Origin: Suilimivivens sp964614185
GTDB taxonomy: Bacteria > Bacillota > Clostridia > Lachnospirales > Lachnospiraceae
Reading direction: 5' to 3'
Assembly (NCBI GenBank): GCA_964614185.1
Contig: CAZTKJ010000002.1
Coordinates: 62,001 to 126,000, forward strand
DNA length: 64,000 nt
Below, piece after piece: positions 8,867 to 17,024 of this stretch (positions are counted from its first letter, which is position 1; each line of letters starts with the position of its first letter). Below the pieces are notes generated by a model. The model did not search any database and was not told the DNA's origin. It saw only the letters and a list, made by a program, of their open reading frames with translations. The position numbers were made by a program, and so were the translations under genes.

Positions 8867-8880
8867 TGTAAACGCTTACA
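8867..8880 (-). promoter_or_regulatory. cre-like operator in the pta 5-prime leader
   Basis: TGTAAACGCTTACA fits the Gram-positive catabolite responsive element consensus TGWAANCGNTNWCA at every position. It lies about +5 to +18 relative to the transcription start predicted from the promoter at 8892-8920. CcpA is the expected binder. Confidence 0.8.
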
Positions 8881-8891
8881 CATATATAAAA

Positions 8892-8920
8892 ATTATATCT
8901 TATCCCTTCTTTTCTCACAA
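8892..8920 (-). promoter_or_regulatory. sigma-A promoter of pta-ackA
   Basis: On the minus strand, TTGTGA (8915-8920) and TATAAT (8892-8897) are 17 bp apart. A transcription start near 8885 is inferred, giving a leader of about 50 nt that contains the cre-like palindrome. Confidence 0.75.
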
Positions 8921-8980
8921 GTATAAAAACATAAAAAAATTGTGTAAATTTCAGTACAAAATCAGATTGCAGCGGGGTTT

Positions 8981-9009
8981 TTGACTGCACTGTATTTTTA
9001 TGATACATT
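8981..9009 (+). promoter_or_regulatory. sigma-A-type promoter of tmcAL
   Basis: TTGACT (8981-8986) and TACATT (9004-9009) are 17 bp apart, about 45 bp before the tmcAL start. The -10 is imperfect, so the call is moderate. Confidence 0.55.
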
Positions 9010-9054
9010 AAATGCAGTATCTATTGTCACTAAAACAACAAAAGGATGATTATC

Positions 9055-10257
9055 ATGAAAACCGCCGCCATCATTGCAGAATATAATCCCTTCCACAGCG
9101 GACACAAATATCAAATTGAAGAAACCAGACGTCTTACAGGGGCCGACTTCATTTTAGTAGTTATGAGCGGGGATTTTGTTCAAAGAGGCGCTCCCGCTAT
9201 TTTTAACAAGTACCTGCGTACACAGATGGCACTTCTCGGAGGGGCTGATATTGTCCTTGAGCTTCCCTGCCTGTACGCAGTTTCCAGTGCGGAGTTTTTT
9301 GCCGGCGGCGGCGTTTCCCTCTTAAACCGGCTGGGTGTGGTAGACTATCTTTCCTTTGGCAGTGAATGCGGTGATATTCATATGATCAAAAACTGTGCAG
9401 AGCTTCTTCTTTCTGAGCCTGCACCATACCGCCAGCTGCTTTCTTCTTTCCAGAAACAGGGCATGTCCTTTCCTGCAGCACGAAGCAAGGCCATTTACCA
9501 GACTGCCGGCAGCGCTTCTCCTTTTTCGGAAATACCGGATTTTCTGTCTTCCCCTAACAATATTCTTGCTTTGGAATACTGTAAAGCATTATTTGCTCTT
9601 CACAGTCCCATTGTGCCTGTTACCGTAAAAAGACTGGGAGATGCTTATCACGAGACTACCCTTAATGATGATTGTTCTGTTTTCAGTTCTGCATCAGCAA
9701 TTCGAAAGACCATTGAAAATGCAGATTCCTCTGAGAGTTTTCTGACTTCTGATGACTTTTCTTCTCTTCTCCACTACAGGCTTCTTACGGAATGTCAAAA
9801 TGGCTTTACCGGATATCTTGACTGCAACAGTGAGCTTTCCCGCAGAATTGTGAAGTTTCTTCCTGATTTTACGGATTTTACCGGATTTTCCGCTCTGCTT
9901 AAGTCAAAAAATATTACCCACACCAAAGTAAACCGCGCCCTTTTCCATATTCTGCTTCATATTACCACACCGGACAGTTATCGGAAACCGATCCTCAAAC
10001 GGGAGCTTTTTACTCCCTACGCAAGACTGCTGGGTTTCCGAAAAGAAGCATCCGTACTTCTTTCTGCCATCAAAAAACATGGCGAGATTCCCATTATCAG
10101 CAAACTGGCTGATGCCGAAAATATTCTGGATGTTCATGGCCTTGCCATGCTGGAACAGGATATTTTTTCCAGCAGCATTTACGAATCTGTATTTTCCCAG
10201 AAGTATAAAAAGAAACTGCCTGTAAATGAATACAGACAGTCCCCTGTTATTCTATAA
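9055..10257 (+). CDS. tmcAL: tRNA(Met) cytidine acetate ligase (TmcAL/YlbM family)
   Basis: The start at 9055 (MKTAAIIAEYNPFHSGHKYQI) has AAAGGA eight bases upstream, whereas the ATG at 9046 directly abuts it. The 400-residue protein carries the nucleotidyltransferase motif NPFHSGH, together with VVMSGDFVQRG and the FGSECGD segment typical of this family. The enzyme uses ATP and acetate to acetylate the wobble cytidine of elongator tRNA-Met. Its place next to the acetate-producing pta-ackA operon is common in Lachnospiraceae and fits its use of acetate as substrate. Confidence 0.93.
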   Translation: MKTAAIIAEYNPFHSGHKYQIEETRRLTGADFILVVMSGDFVQRGAPAIFNKYLRTQMALLGGADIVLELPCLYAVSSAEFFAGGGVSLLNRLGVVDYLSFGSECGDIHMIKNCAELLLSEPAPYRQLLSSFQKQGMSFPAARSKAIYQTAGSASPFSEIPDFLSSPNNILALEYCKALFALHSPIVPVTVKRLGDAYHETTLNDDCSVFSSASAIRKTIENADSSESFLTSDDFSSLLHYRLLTECQNGFTGYLDCNSELSRRIVKFLPDFTDFTGFSALLKSKNITHTKVNRALFHILLHITTPDSYRKPILKRELFTPYARLLGFRKEASVLLSAIKKHGEIPIISKLADAENILDVHGLAMLEQDIFSSSIYESVFSQKYKKKLPVNEYRQSPVIL

Positions 10258-10270
10258 ATTCTCTAAAAGC

Positions 10271-11464
10271 TCAGACCTCTAAAGTCTGCATACCGCGATA
10301 TGTTTTCTTGGTATATAGAATCACCATATCCTCCGCTCTAAGGACCAATGAACCGCTGGGAATCAATAGTTTTTCATTGCGACGAACCATTACGATCAAA
10401 GTCTGCCTGGAAATATCCAGATCTTTGATCATCTGATTTACCCATGGATGATGCTCCTTCAAAATAATTTCTTTGAGAGTAATGCCTAAGTCATCATGGT
10501 ATCCTTCCGCTCCCAGCACTATATAATCTCCTTTTTGAATGATGGTATTTCCTCTGGGAACCACTACCTCTTTTCCCCTTTGGATAGCTGCCATCAAAAG
10601 CCCCGGTGGAAGGGCAAGCTGACTTACTTTCTGGTTGATCCATGGATGATCTTTTTCAATTTCCAAACGAATAAAGCGAATGTTCGTTTCCAGAGAATAA
10701 TCCTGAACACTTTTCACACGAGTATATTGCTCTACGAATCCTGCTGATAAGATACCTGTAGGAATAGCCACCATTCCAACTCCCAGGAATGTAATGATAA
10801 TACCAAAAATACGGCCCGGAATGGTAATTGGATAAATATCTCCATAGCCTACTGTTAAAAGCGTTGATACCGCCCACCAAAAACCGGAAAAGGCATTTCT
10901 AAATACTTCCGGCTGAGCTTCATTTTCCAGACTATACATACATAGGGAGGAAGCCAGCATAAGTACCAATATAATGAAAATGGATGACAGGATCTGATCT
11001 CTCTTCCCACGGATTACATCGCCGATCACGTTTAATGCATCATAATAAGCATTAACACGGAACAATCGGAAAATCCTTACTACCCGGAACATACGGAATG
11101 CCACAATGCCCATAGGGAAAAAGATTGGAAGAAAATACGGCACAAAGGAAAGCATGTCAATAATCCCGCTAAATGAAGTAATATATTTAACAACCGCCTG
11201 TTTTTTTGATTTTTGCGGATACAAATACTCTGCCGTCCAGATACGCAGTCCATACTCTATGGCAAATGCAACTACCGTGATCAGTTCAACCGTTCCCAGA
11301 AGACCCATATATGGTTCTGCACTGTCAAATGTAGAGTAAACCGCAATAAACAGATTAGCTAAAATCATGACCATCAACATAATGTCAAAGGCCCTGCTTT
11401 GCCAGTCTTCATCAAATCCAATCTGGATAATATCAAAAATCCGTTTTTTCTTTTCTTTAGGCAT
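10271..11464 (-). CDS. voltage-gated potassium channel with two RCK-C domains
   Basis: The first 250 residues form six transmembrane segments. The S4-like helix has regularly spaced arginines (FRMFRVVRIFRLFR), and a pore loop with selectivity filter TVGYGD sits at residues 204-209. The C-terminal 150 residues hold two copies of a TrkA-C/RCK-C-like unit, each opening with a related HPWINQ or HPWVNQ motif and ending in a VILGAEG- or VILYTKK-like strand. No RCK-N (Rossmann) domain is present. It is probably a ligand-modulated potassium channel in the cytoplasmic membrane. It starts 37 nt after hydA with a strong GGAGG site, so it is likely cotranscribed with the hydrogenase. Confidence 0.93.
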   Translation of the reverse strand: MPKEKKKRIFDIIQIGFDEDWQSRAFDIMLMVMILANLFIAVYSTFDSAEPYMGLLGTVELITVVAFAIEYGLRIWTAEYLYPQKSKKQAVVKYITSFSGIIDMLSFVPYFLPIFFPMGIVAFRMFRVVRIFRLFRVNAYYDALNVIGDVIRGKRDQILSSIFIILVLMLASSLCMYSLENEAQPEVFRNAFSGFWWAVSTLLTVGYGDIYPITIPGRIFGIIITFLGVGMVAIPTGILSAGFVEQYTRVKSVQDYSLETNIRFIRLEIEKDHPWINQKVSQLALPPGLLMAAIQRGKEVVVPRGNTIIQKGDYIVLGAEGYHDDLGITLKEIILKEHHPWVNQMIKDLDISRQTLIVMVRRNEKLLIPSGSLVLRAEDMVILYTKKTYRGMQTLEV

Positions 11465-11501
11465 CGCCTGCTATCCTCCTTCCCCGGGCTGTGATGCACC
11501 A

Positions 11502-13217
11502 CTATTTTTTAGCATGCTCAACATGCAGCAAATGATGCGCCTTTTCGGATAGGGGTTTTTCCAAATACTCTTCATATATTTTCTTGATCTCAGGATTTTC
11601 GTGGGAAAATCTGATTTCTCTTCTTTTATCCAGCTCATAGAGCTTAGGGGCACGGACATATGCCATCTCCACACCGTCTAAAATAGGCTGTCCTCCGCCT
11701 CCAACACATCCTCCGGGACATGCCATCACTTCTACAAAGTCATAAGATACCTTGCCATTTACAATATCTTCCATCATTTTTCTGGCATTGCCAAGTCCGT
11801 TAACGATACAGGTTCTGATCGGCACACCGTTAACATGGTAAGTAACTTCCCTTCGTCCTTCTTCACCACGCACATCGCTGAATTTCTCAGGGTTTGAATT
11901 ACCTCCTTCTATAATGGAAACAGCTGTACGGAGGGCAGCTTCCATAACCCCTCCGGTTACCCCGAAGATAACACCGGCGCCGGAATTTTCACCTAAAGGA
12001 GAATCAAACTCTTCTTCTTTTAAAAGCTGCGGCATAATATGCTCCGCTTTCAAAAGACGGACCAGTTCTCTTGTGGTAAGTACGATATCTACATCCGGTC
12101 CTGTTCCTGTTACATCCATACCCTCCCATGATGCTTCACCTTTCTTGGCAATACAGGGCATAATGGAAATACAACATATTTTATCAGGTGAGACGCCTAT
12201 TTTTTCAGCAAAATATGTTTTAGTCACCGCCCCAAACATCTGCTGGGGGGATTTAGCGCTTGATAATCTGTCCGCATACTCCGGATACTGGGATTTCATG
12301 AATTTGACCCAGCCGGGGCAACAGGAAGTAAACATGGGAATTCCTGATTCTTTGATTTCCGAAAGTCTTTGCAGGAATTCGTTGCCTTCCTCCATAATTG
12401 TTAGATCTGCTGAAAAACAGGTATCAAACACATAGTCAAATCCTACCTGCTTTAAAGCAGCCGCCATCCTTCCTTCCGTTGCCATTTCTTTAGGGATATT
12501 CATATTTTCAGCCCAGGCAGTCCTTACGGCAGGAGCCACCTGTACCACAGTGATCTTATTTGGGTCTGCCAATACTTTAAATACTTCCGGCACATCATTT
12601 CTTTCACGAAGTGCTCCTGTAGGACAGTGGGTAACACACTGTCCGCAGGTACTGCAGTCAGAGTTTTCAATACATTTGTTTTCTGTCACATCTACCGTTG
12701 TTCTGGAACCGGTATTCTGCACATCCCAGATATGGAGATCCTGTATTTTATCACAAATTTGCACACAGCGCATGCATTTAATACATTTACCTGCATCTTT
12801 GATAAATGGAAATTCCTGATTCCATGAGCCGGAGGGTACTTCCTTATCATAGGGAATTTCCAAAATTCCAAGATCATTGGAAATCTTCTGCAGATTACAG
12901 TTCCCGCTTCGTACACAGACTGCACAGTTACAATCATGCTGGGACAGGATCAGCTCCACATTGGTTCTCCTTACGCTGCGTACTTTCGGTGAGTTGGTAA
13001 AAAGCACCATTCCTTCCTCTACCGGGTTATTACAGGAGGTAATCAGTTTGATTTTTCCCTGCATCTCTACTACGCAGACCTTGCAGGCGCCAATCTCATT
13101 GATCCCTTCCAGATAACAAAGATGAGGAATCATAATCCCTGCCAAGGCGGCAGCCTTCATAATGGTAGTGCCTTCCGGCACACAAACTTCTCTTCCGTCT
13201 ATTGTTAAATTTACCAT
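11502..13217 (-). CDS. hydA: [FeFe] hydrogenase catalytic subunit
   Basis: All three H-cluster motifs are present: TSCCPGW (Cys299, Cys300), MPCIAKKGE (Cys355) and MACPGGC (Cys500, Cys504). N-terminal to these are a plant-type 2Fe-2S domain (Cys34, 45, 48, 62), the His-ligated 4Fe-4S site (His94, Cys98, 101, 107) and a 2x4Fe-4S ferredoxin domain (Cys145-155 and Cys188-198). A small-subunit-like tail ends the protein. At 571 residues it is the soluble M3-type layout. It reduces protons or oxidises hydrogen in the cytoplasm. It overlaps the upstream flavoprotein gene by 7 nt (ATATGGTAA), so the two products probably form one complex. Maturases HydEFG are not in the window. Confidence 0.97.
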   Translation of the reverse strand: MVNLTIDGREVCVPEGTTIMKAAALAGIMIPHLCYLEGINEIGACKVCVVEMQGKIKLITSCNNPVEEGMVLFTNSPKVRSVRRTNVELILSQHDCNCAVCVRSGNCNLQKISNDLGILEIPYDKEVPSGSWNQEFPFIKDAGKCIKCMRCVQICDKIQDLHIWDVQNTGSRTTVDVTENKCIENSDCSTCGQCVTHCPTGALRERNDVPEVFKVLADPNKITVVQVAPAVRTAWAENMNIPKEMATEGRMAAALKQVGFDYVFDTCFSADLTIMEEGNEFLQRLSEIKESGIPMFTSCCPGWVKFMKSQYPEYADRLSSAKSPQQMFGAVTKTYFAEKIGVSPDKICCISIMPCIAKKGEASWEGMDVTGTGPDVDIVLTTRELVRLLKAEHIMPQLLKEEEFDSPLGENSGAGVIFGVTGGVMEAALRTAVSIIEGGNSNPEKFSDVRGEEGRREVTYHVNGVPIRTCIVNGLGNARKMMEDIVNGKVSYDFVEVMACPGGCVGGGGQPILDGVEMAYVRAPKLYELDKRREIRFSHENPEIKKIYEEYLEKPLSEKAHHLLHVEHAKK

Positions 13218-15061
13218 ATTGCTGCTCTGCCTCCTTTCAAGTTACCATATCCGAAATGATCGCATCTTAAGCATCTTCCGGCCTCCTGACATGCTTCCTG
13301 CTTCGTCATGGAACATTCAATGGCATCGAAATCCTTCTTGCGCTCATCAGACTCTCTTTCGCTTAAGTTAATTCTGCCACAAGGCGTTTTATCCTCATAC
13401 CGCACCTGGGGAATTTCCACATCACAGGAAATCAAATGCTTGTAGCCAAGATATTCATCAATATTTGCAGCAGCTACTTTGCCCGCAGCAATTGCTCTGA
13501 TAACAGTTGCCGGTCCCGTAACACAGTCACCTCCTGCAAAAACACCGGGAATATCTTTGATTCCGCTTTCACTGGAGGAATCAAGGGCACCTCTCTTTAT
13601 GGGTACTCCTGATTCTTCAAAATGCCTGGATTCAATTCCCTGTCCGATTGCAACAATCACTACGTCGCAGGGAATACGGACTAATTCAACATCTGCCTTC
13701 ACAGGCCGTGCTCTTCCCCATGCATCAATGGGACCAATGATCTGAGGTTCCACCCAGATTGCCGTTACATTGCCCGCTTCATCAGCTTCTATTTTATGAG
13801 GCGCTTTTAGGCTGTATAACTGCGCCCCTTCTGCAACAGCCCCTTCTACTTCTTCCGGAAGAGCCGTCATATCTTCCTGTCTTCTCCGGTAAGCGATACC
13901 GACAGACTCTGCTCCCAATCTGATGGCAGAGCGGGTACAGTCCATTGCAACGTTACCGCCTCCTACAACTACTACTTTTTTACCTCTAAAATCAGGAGGA
14001 TTGTCATCTCCAATGCTGCGCAGCATTTCTACTGCTGATATGACCCCATTGGATTCTTCCCCTTCAATACCGATTTTCTTATCAGTATGAGCGCCGATTG
14101 CAATATAAACGGCATCAAAATCTTCTCTCAGTTTTTCCAGGGAAATGTCATCTTTATCGTTTCCTACGGTTACACCTGTATGTACCTCTACCCCGGTAGA
14201 CAGAATGGCCTCAATATCCTCTTCCAGCCTTTCTCTTGGGAAACGGTAATTGGGGATTCCGTAACGCAGCATCCCTCCAAGCTTGCTCTTTTCTTCAAAA
14301 ACAACTGCATGATGCCCCATCAATTCCAGATAATAGGCAGCTGAAAGTCCTCCCGGTCCGCCACCTACAATAGCTACTCTCTTGCCTGTGCTTGCTGCTT
14401 TTTCCGGTACAGGTACTGTATTGGCTCTTGCATTGTCCACTGCCATTTTTTTCAGTCCACGAATGTTGACGGGACTGTCTATCATGCTTCTGCGGCATCT
14501 GGCCTCACAGGGATGCTCGCAGATCAAAGCACAGGCTGTAGGAAAAGGATTGTCCTTGCGGATCAGTCTGACAGCATCCGCATATCTTTCCTCTTTAACC
14601 AGTGCAATATAACCGGGAATGTCCACACCTGCAGGACAGAGCGCCACACAGGGCACCGGCTGGGTAATGGAACAGGAACATTTTCCGTGTTCAATATGAT
14701 ACAGGTAATCTTCCCGGAAACCATCAAGGCCTGCTAAAACCATATGTGCCGCTTCGTAACCGATAGCACAGTCTGCGGAATCTGTAATATTATTTGCCGT
14801 TGTTTCAATTTTTTCCAGTGTTTTTAAATCTGCCCTGTTTTCCAGTACATCCTCTATCAGATTTGCCAGCTGCGCAAGGCCCACACGGCAGGGTACACAT
14901 TTGCCGCAGGTCTGTGCATGGCAGGTCTTTAGGAAAGACAGCTGAAGATCAATAGGACAAAGTCCCGGAGGGCTGGCAATAATATGTCGTTCCAGGTCTT
15001 TATACAAACGTTCCACCGTCAGCTGCGCCTTATTGGGCGTACTAATCTTTAATCTGCTCAT
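13211..15061 (-). CDS. NuoF C-terminal/GltD fusion flavoprotein, hydrogenase partner
   Basis: The 616-residue protein begins with a domain like the C-terminus of NuoF/HydB (CGKCVPCRVGL). It continues as a GltD/NfnB-type pyridine nucleotide oxidoreductase, with 4Fe-4S cysteines in CPAGVDIPGY and CEHPCEARC, an FAD Rossmann motif (GGGPGGLSAAYYL), an NAD(P) Rossmann motif (VVGGGNVAMDC) and the FAD closing motif FAGGDCV. A second cysteine pair lies near the C-terminus (CLRC). The FMN-binding half of NuoF and any NuoE subunit are missing, so this is not the classical HydABC bifurcating enzyme. It probably passes electrons between NAD(P)H and HydA. The pyridine nucleotide used cannot be read here. 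Confidence 0.9.
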   Translation of the reverse strand: MSRLKISTPNKAQLTVERLYKDLERHIIASPPGLCPIDLQLSFLKTCHAQTCGKCVPCRVGLAQLANLIEDVLENRADLKTLEKIETTANNITDSADCAIGYEAAHMVLAGLDGFREDYLYHIEHGKCSCSITQPVPCVALCPAGVDIPGYIALVKEERYADAVRLIRKDNPFPTACALICEHPCEARCRRSMIDSPVNIRGLKKMAVDNARANTVPVPEKAASTGKRVAIVGGGPGGLSAAYYLELMGHHAVVFEEKSKLGGMLRYGIPNYRFPRERLEEDIEAILSTGVEVHTGVTVGNDKDDISLEKLREDFDAVYIAIGAHTDKKIGIEGEESNGVISAVEMLRSIGDDNPPDFRGKKVVVVGGGNVAMDCTRSAIRLGAESVGIAYRRRQEDMTALPEEVEGAVAEGAQLYSLKAPHKIEADEAGNVTAIWVEPQIIGPIDAWGRARPVKADVELVRIPCDVVIVAIGQGIESRHFEESGVPIKRGALDSSSESGIKDIPGVFAGGDCVTGPATVIRAIAAGKVAAANIDEYLGYKHLISCDVEIPQVRYEDKTPCGRINLSERESDERKKDFDAIECSMTKQEACQEAGRCLRCDHFGYGNLKGGRAAIW

Positions 15062-15105
15062 ACTTTCCCTTCTCCTTCTGTTCTTTTTTTTCTTCCTATG
15101 TTATG

Positions 15106-15118
15106 ATGATACTATCAT
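15106..15118. promoter_or_regulatory. possible operator palindrome in the hyd/pectinesterase divergent region
   Basis: ATGATA-C-TATCAT is a perfect 6-bp inverted repeat in the 108-bp gap between the divergent hydrogenase operon and pectinesterase gene. It is short and AT-rich, so it could be chance. It does not resemble a Rex or a LacI-type site. Confidence 0.3.
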
Positions 15119-15169
15119 TTTATAAAATTATATTAAAATACTGTTTATATGTAAGAAAGGATTCCTTTT

Positions 15170-16171
15170 ATGATAAACTTCACTGTTTCCAAGATCCCTG
15201 ATGGCGTAAATTGCTTTTCCACTTTATCAGAAGCTATTGCACATCTTCCCAAAGACAGTACAGAACCGGCCTCTATTTTTCTTAAATCCGGTATTTACCA
15301 TGAAAAAATAGCTATTGAACGGCCCTTTGTAAGTATCATTGGTGAGGATGCAGCCTCTACGATCATTGCTTTTAACGATCATGCCACCCAAAAGATGCCG
15401 GACGGTTCTAAGCGTGGAACCTTCCGTTCCTATACCATGTTCCTTAACAGCCACGATATTACCCTTTCCCACCTTACCATCCGCAATGAATCCTCTCCCC
15501 GGTCTTTAGTCGGGCAGGCTATTGCACTATATGCTGATGGTGACAGGATATTCCTTGAAGACTGCCGGCTGGAGAGCTATCAGGATACTCTGTTTACCGG
15601 TCCTCTGCCTCCAAGTCCCTTATCCCCCGGCGGTTTTATCGGTCCTAAGGAATTCGATGAAAGGATCGTAGGCCGCCAGTATTATAAGGACTGCTATATC
15701 TGTGGTGACGTTGACTTCATTTTCGGAAGCGCTATCGCTTACTTTGACCACTGTGAAATTGCTTCCGTTTATTCCGAAGAACTTCCCTGGAAAGATGGAG
15801 TTCCACCTGTTTATGGCTATGTTACCGCCGCTTCCACTCCTGAAGGACACCCCTTTGGCTATGTCTTCCATGAATGCCGTTTTACCAGCACCTGTCCTGA
15901 CAGAAGTGTTTATCTCGGCAGACCCTGGCGCAATTTTGCAAAAACTATCTTAATTGACTGCCAGCTGGATTCCCATATCAGGGAAGAAGGCTTTCATGAC
16001 TGGAACAAAAAAGAAGCACACAATACTGTTCTTTATGGAGAATATCACAGCACCGGTAACGGAGCCTCCCCTGAAAAACGCGCTCCTTTTGTACGCCGGC
16101 TAACAGATTCAGAGGCCCTTAGTTATACTAAGGAATCCGTATTATCCGGTAATGATCACTGGGATCCGTAA
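15170..16171 (+). CDS. cytoplasmic pectin methylesterase (CE8)
   Basis: The 333-residue protein shows the carbohydrate esterase 8 signatures QDT (acid/base aspartate), GDVDFIFG (nucleophile aspartate) and YLGRPW on the right-handed beta-helix. It starts MINFTVSKIPDG with AAAGGA upstream and has no signal peptide, so it should act inside the cell on imported methylated oligogalacturonides rather than on polymeric pectin. It releases methanol and free galacturonate units for GH28. It is the only plus-strand degradative gene at this end and converges with the TIM-barrel gene across a 5-nt gap. No LacI-type operator was seen upstream, so it may not share the regulon. Confidence 0.94.
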   Translation: MINFTVSKIPDGVNCFSTLSEAIAHLPKDSTEPASIFLKSGIYHEKIAIERPFVSIIGEDAASTIIAFNDHATQKMPDGSKRGTFRSYTMFLNSHDITLSHLTIRNESSPRSLVGQAIALYADGDRIFLEDCRLESYQDTLFTGPLPPSPLSPGGFIGPKEFDERIVGRQYYKDCYICGDVDFIFGSAIAYFDHCEIASVYSEELPWKDGVPPVYGYVTAASTPEGHPFGYVFHECRFTSTCPDRSVYLGRPWRNFAKTILIDCQLDSHIREEGFHDWNKKEAHNTVLYGEYHSTGNGASPEKRAPFVRRLTDSEALSYTKESVLSGNDHWDP

Positions 16172-16176
16172 AGGTC

Positions 16177-17013
16177 TCAGGCCTTTTCCCATAGATTCTG
16201 AATGTGCATTTTTGCCTGCAGGGCATTTTCCGGAACTGTATTTTCCAAAGTAGTATGGATATAGGGCTTTCGTTCCTTTATGAATTTCATAATGGCCGTA
16301 TAATCCATCTGGCCGGTTCCTGCCGCTACGGAATCAAGTTTGCCGTCCCTTACAATATAATCCTTAATATGTACCACCGCAACTTCTTCTCCAAGAAGGT
16401 CAATGGCTTCTTCTACGATTTCCACCTGGCTTTCATAGTTACTGATATCCAGCAGATTAACCGGATCCAAAATAATCTGAAGATTAGGGGAATGGATTTC
16501 ATCAAGAACCTTCCTGGCTCTTTTGGGATTCCATACAATATGCTTCCAAACCGGTTCAATGGCAAAGATCACACCCATTTTTTCTGCATACTCCACCACA
16601 GGCCGGAGATTTCTGATAAACAGTTCTAAAGCCTCTTCGCCATGGCAGGCCGGTTCATATTTGTATGCTTCGTTGGGGGCGCCTGTTTCCGTTCCTACCA
16701 CGCCGCATCCCAACAGACTTGCAAAGCGGATATGGGCTTTATATTTTTCCACGATATTTTTCAATTTTTCAGCATTGGGATTTGCCAGATTCAAATAACA
16801 TCCCAGCACTGCTATATCAAGTCCTTTGTCTGCAAAAAGTCTCTTTAAATACATGGCATAACCCGGCGTTAAAGATTCCGGAGCCACTGAATTTTCCTTT
16901 ATCACCTTGGACAGGGCAAGATGAACACAGGAAAATCCCTGCCTGTTTACTTCATCAAGCCTGTCTTTAAGAGGAAGATCTTTAGTGTCATGTAAACGAA
17001 TTCCTATCTGCAT
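16177..17013 (-). CDS. sugar phosphate isomerase/epimerase-like TIM barrel protein
   Basis: This is a 278-residue member of the xylose isomerase-like/AP endonuclease 2 TIM-barrel superfamily. The metal ligands expected of the fold are visible: Glu in IEPVW, Asp in ILDPVN, His in VVHIKD and Glu in HTTLEN. No secretion signal is present. It is the last gene of the uxaB-uxaA-GH105-GH28 run, 11 nt after GH28. That makes an isomerisation or epimerisation step on a pectin-derived sugar likely, but the substrate cannot be read from the sequence. Confidence 0.85.
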   Translation of the reverse strand: MQIGIRLHDTKDLPLKDRLDEVNRQGFSCVHLALSKVIKENSVAPESLTPGYAMYLKRLFADKGLDIAVLGCYLNLANPNAEKLKNIVEKYKAHIRFASLLGCGVVGTETGAPNEAYKYEPACHGEEALELFIRNLRPVVEYAEKMGVIFAIEPVWKHIVWNPKRARKVLDEIHSPNLQIILDPVNLLDISNYESQVEIVEEAIDLLGEEVAVVHIKDYIVRDGKLDSVAAGTGQMDYTAIMKFIKERKPYIHTTLENTVPENALQAKMHIQNLWEKA

Positions 17014-17024
17014 CTGCCACTTCT

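Noticed and set aside
8833..8883. N-terminal extension of pta
   Set aside because: It would start inside the cre-like site, only a few bases from the predicted transcription start, and has no ribosome binding site. ATG 8832 has one.
11914..12435. 173-residue plus-strand frame opposite hydA
   Set aside because: It lies wholly inside the hydrogenase gene, whose motifs are intact. It has no ribosome binding site and no recognisable domain. It is a shadow frame.
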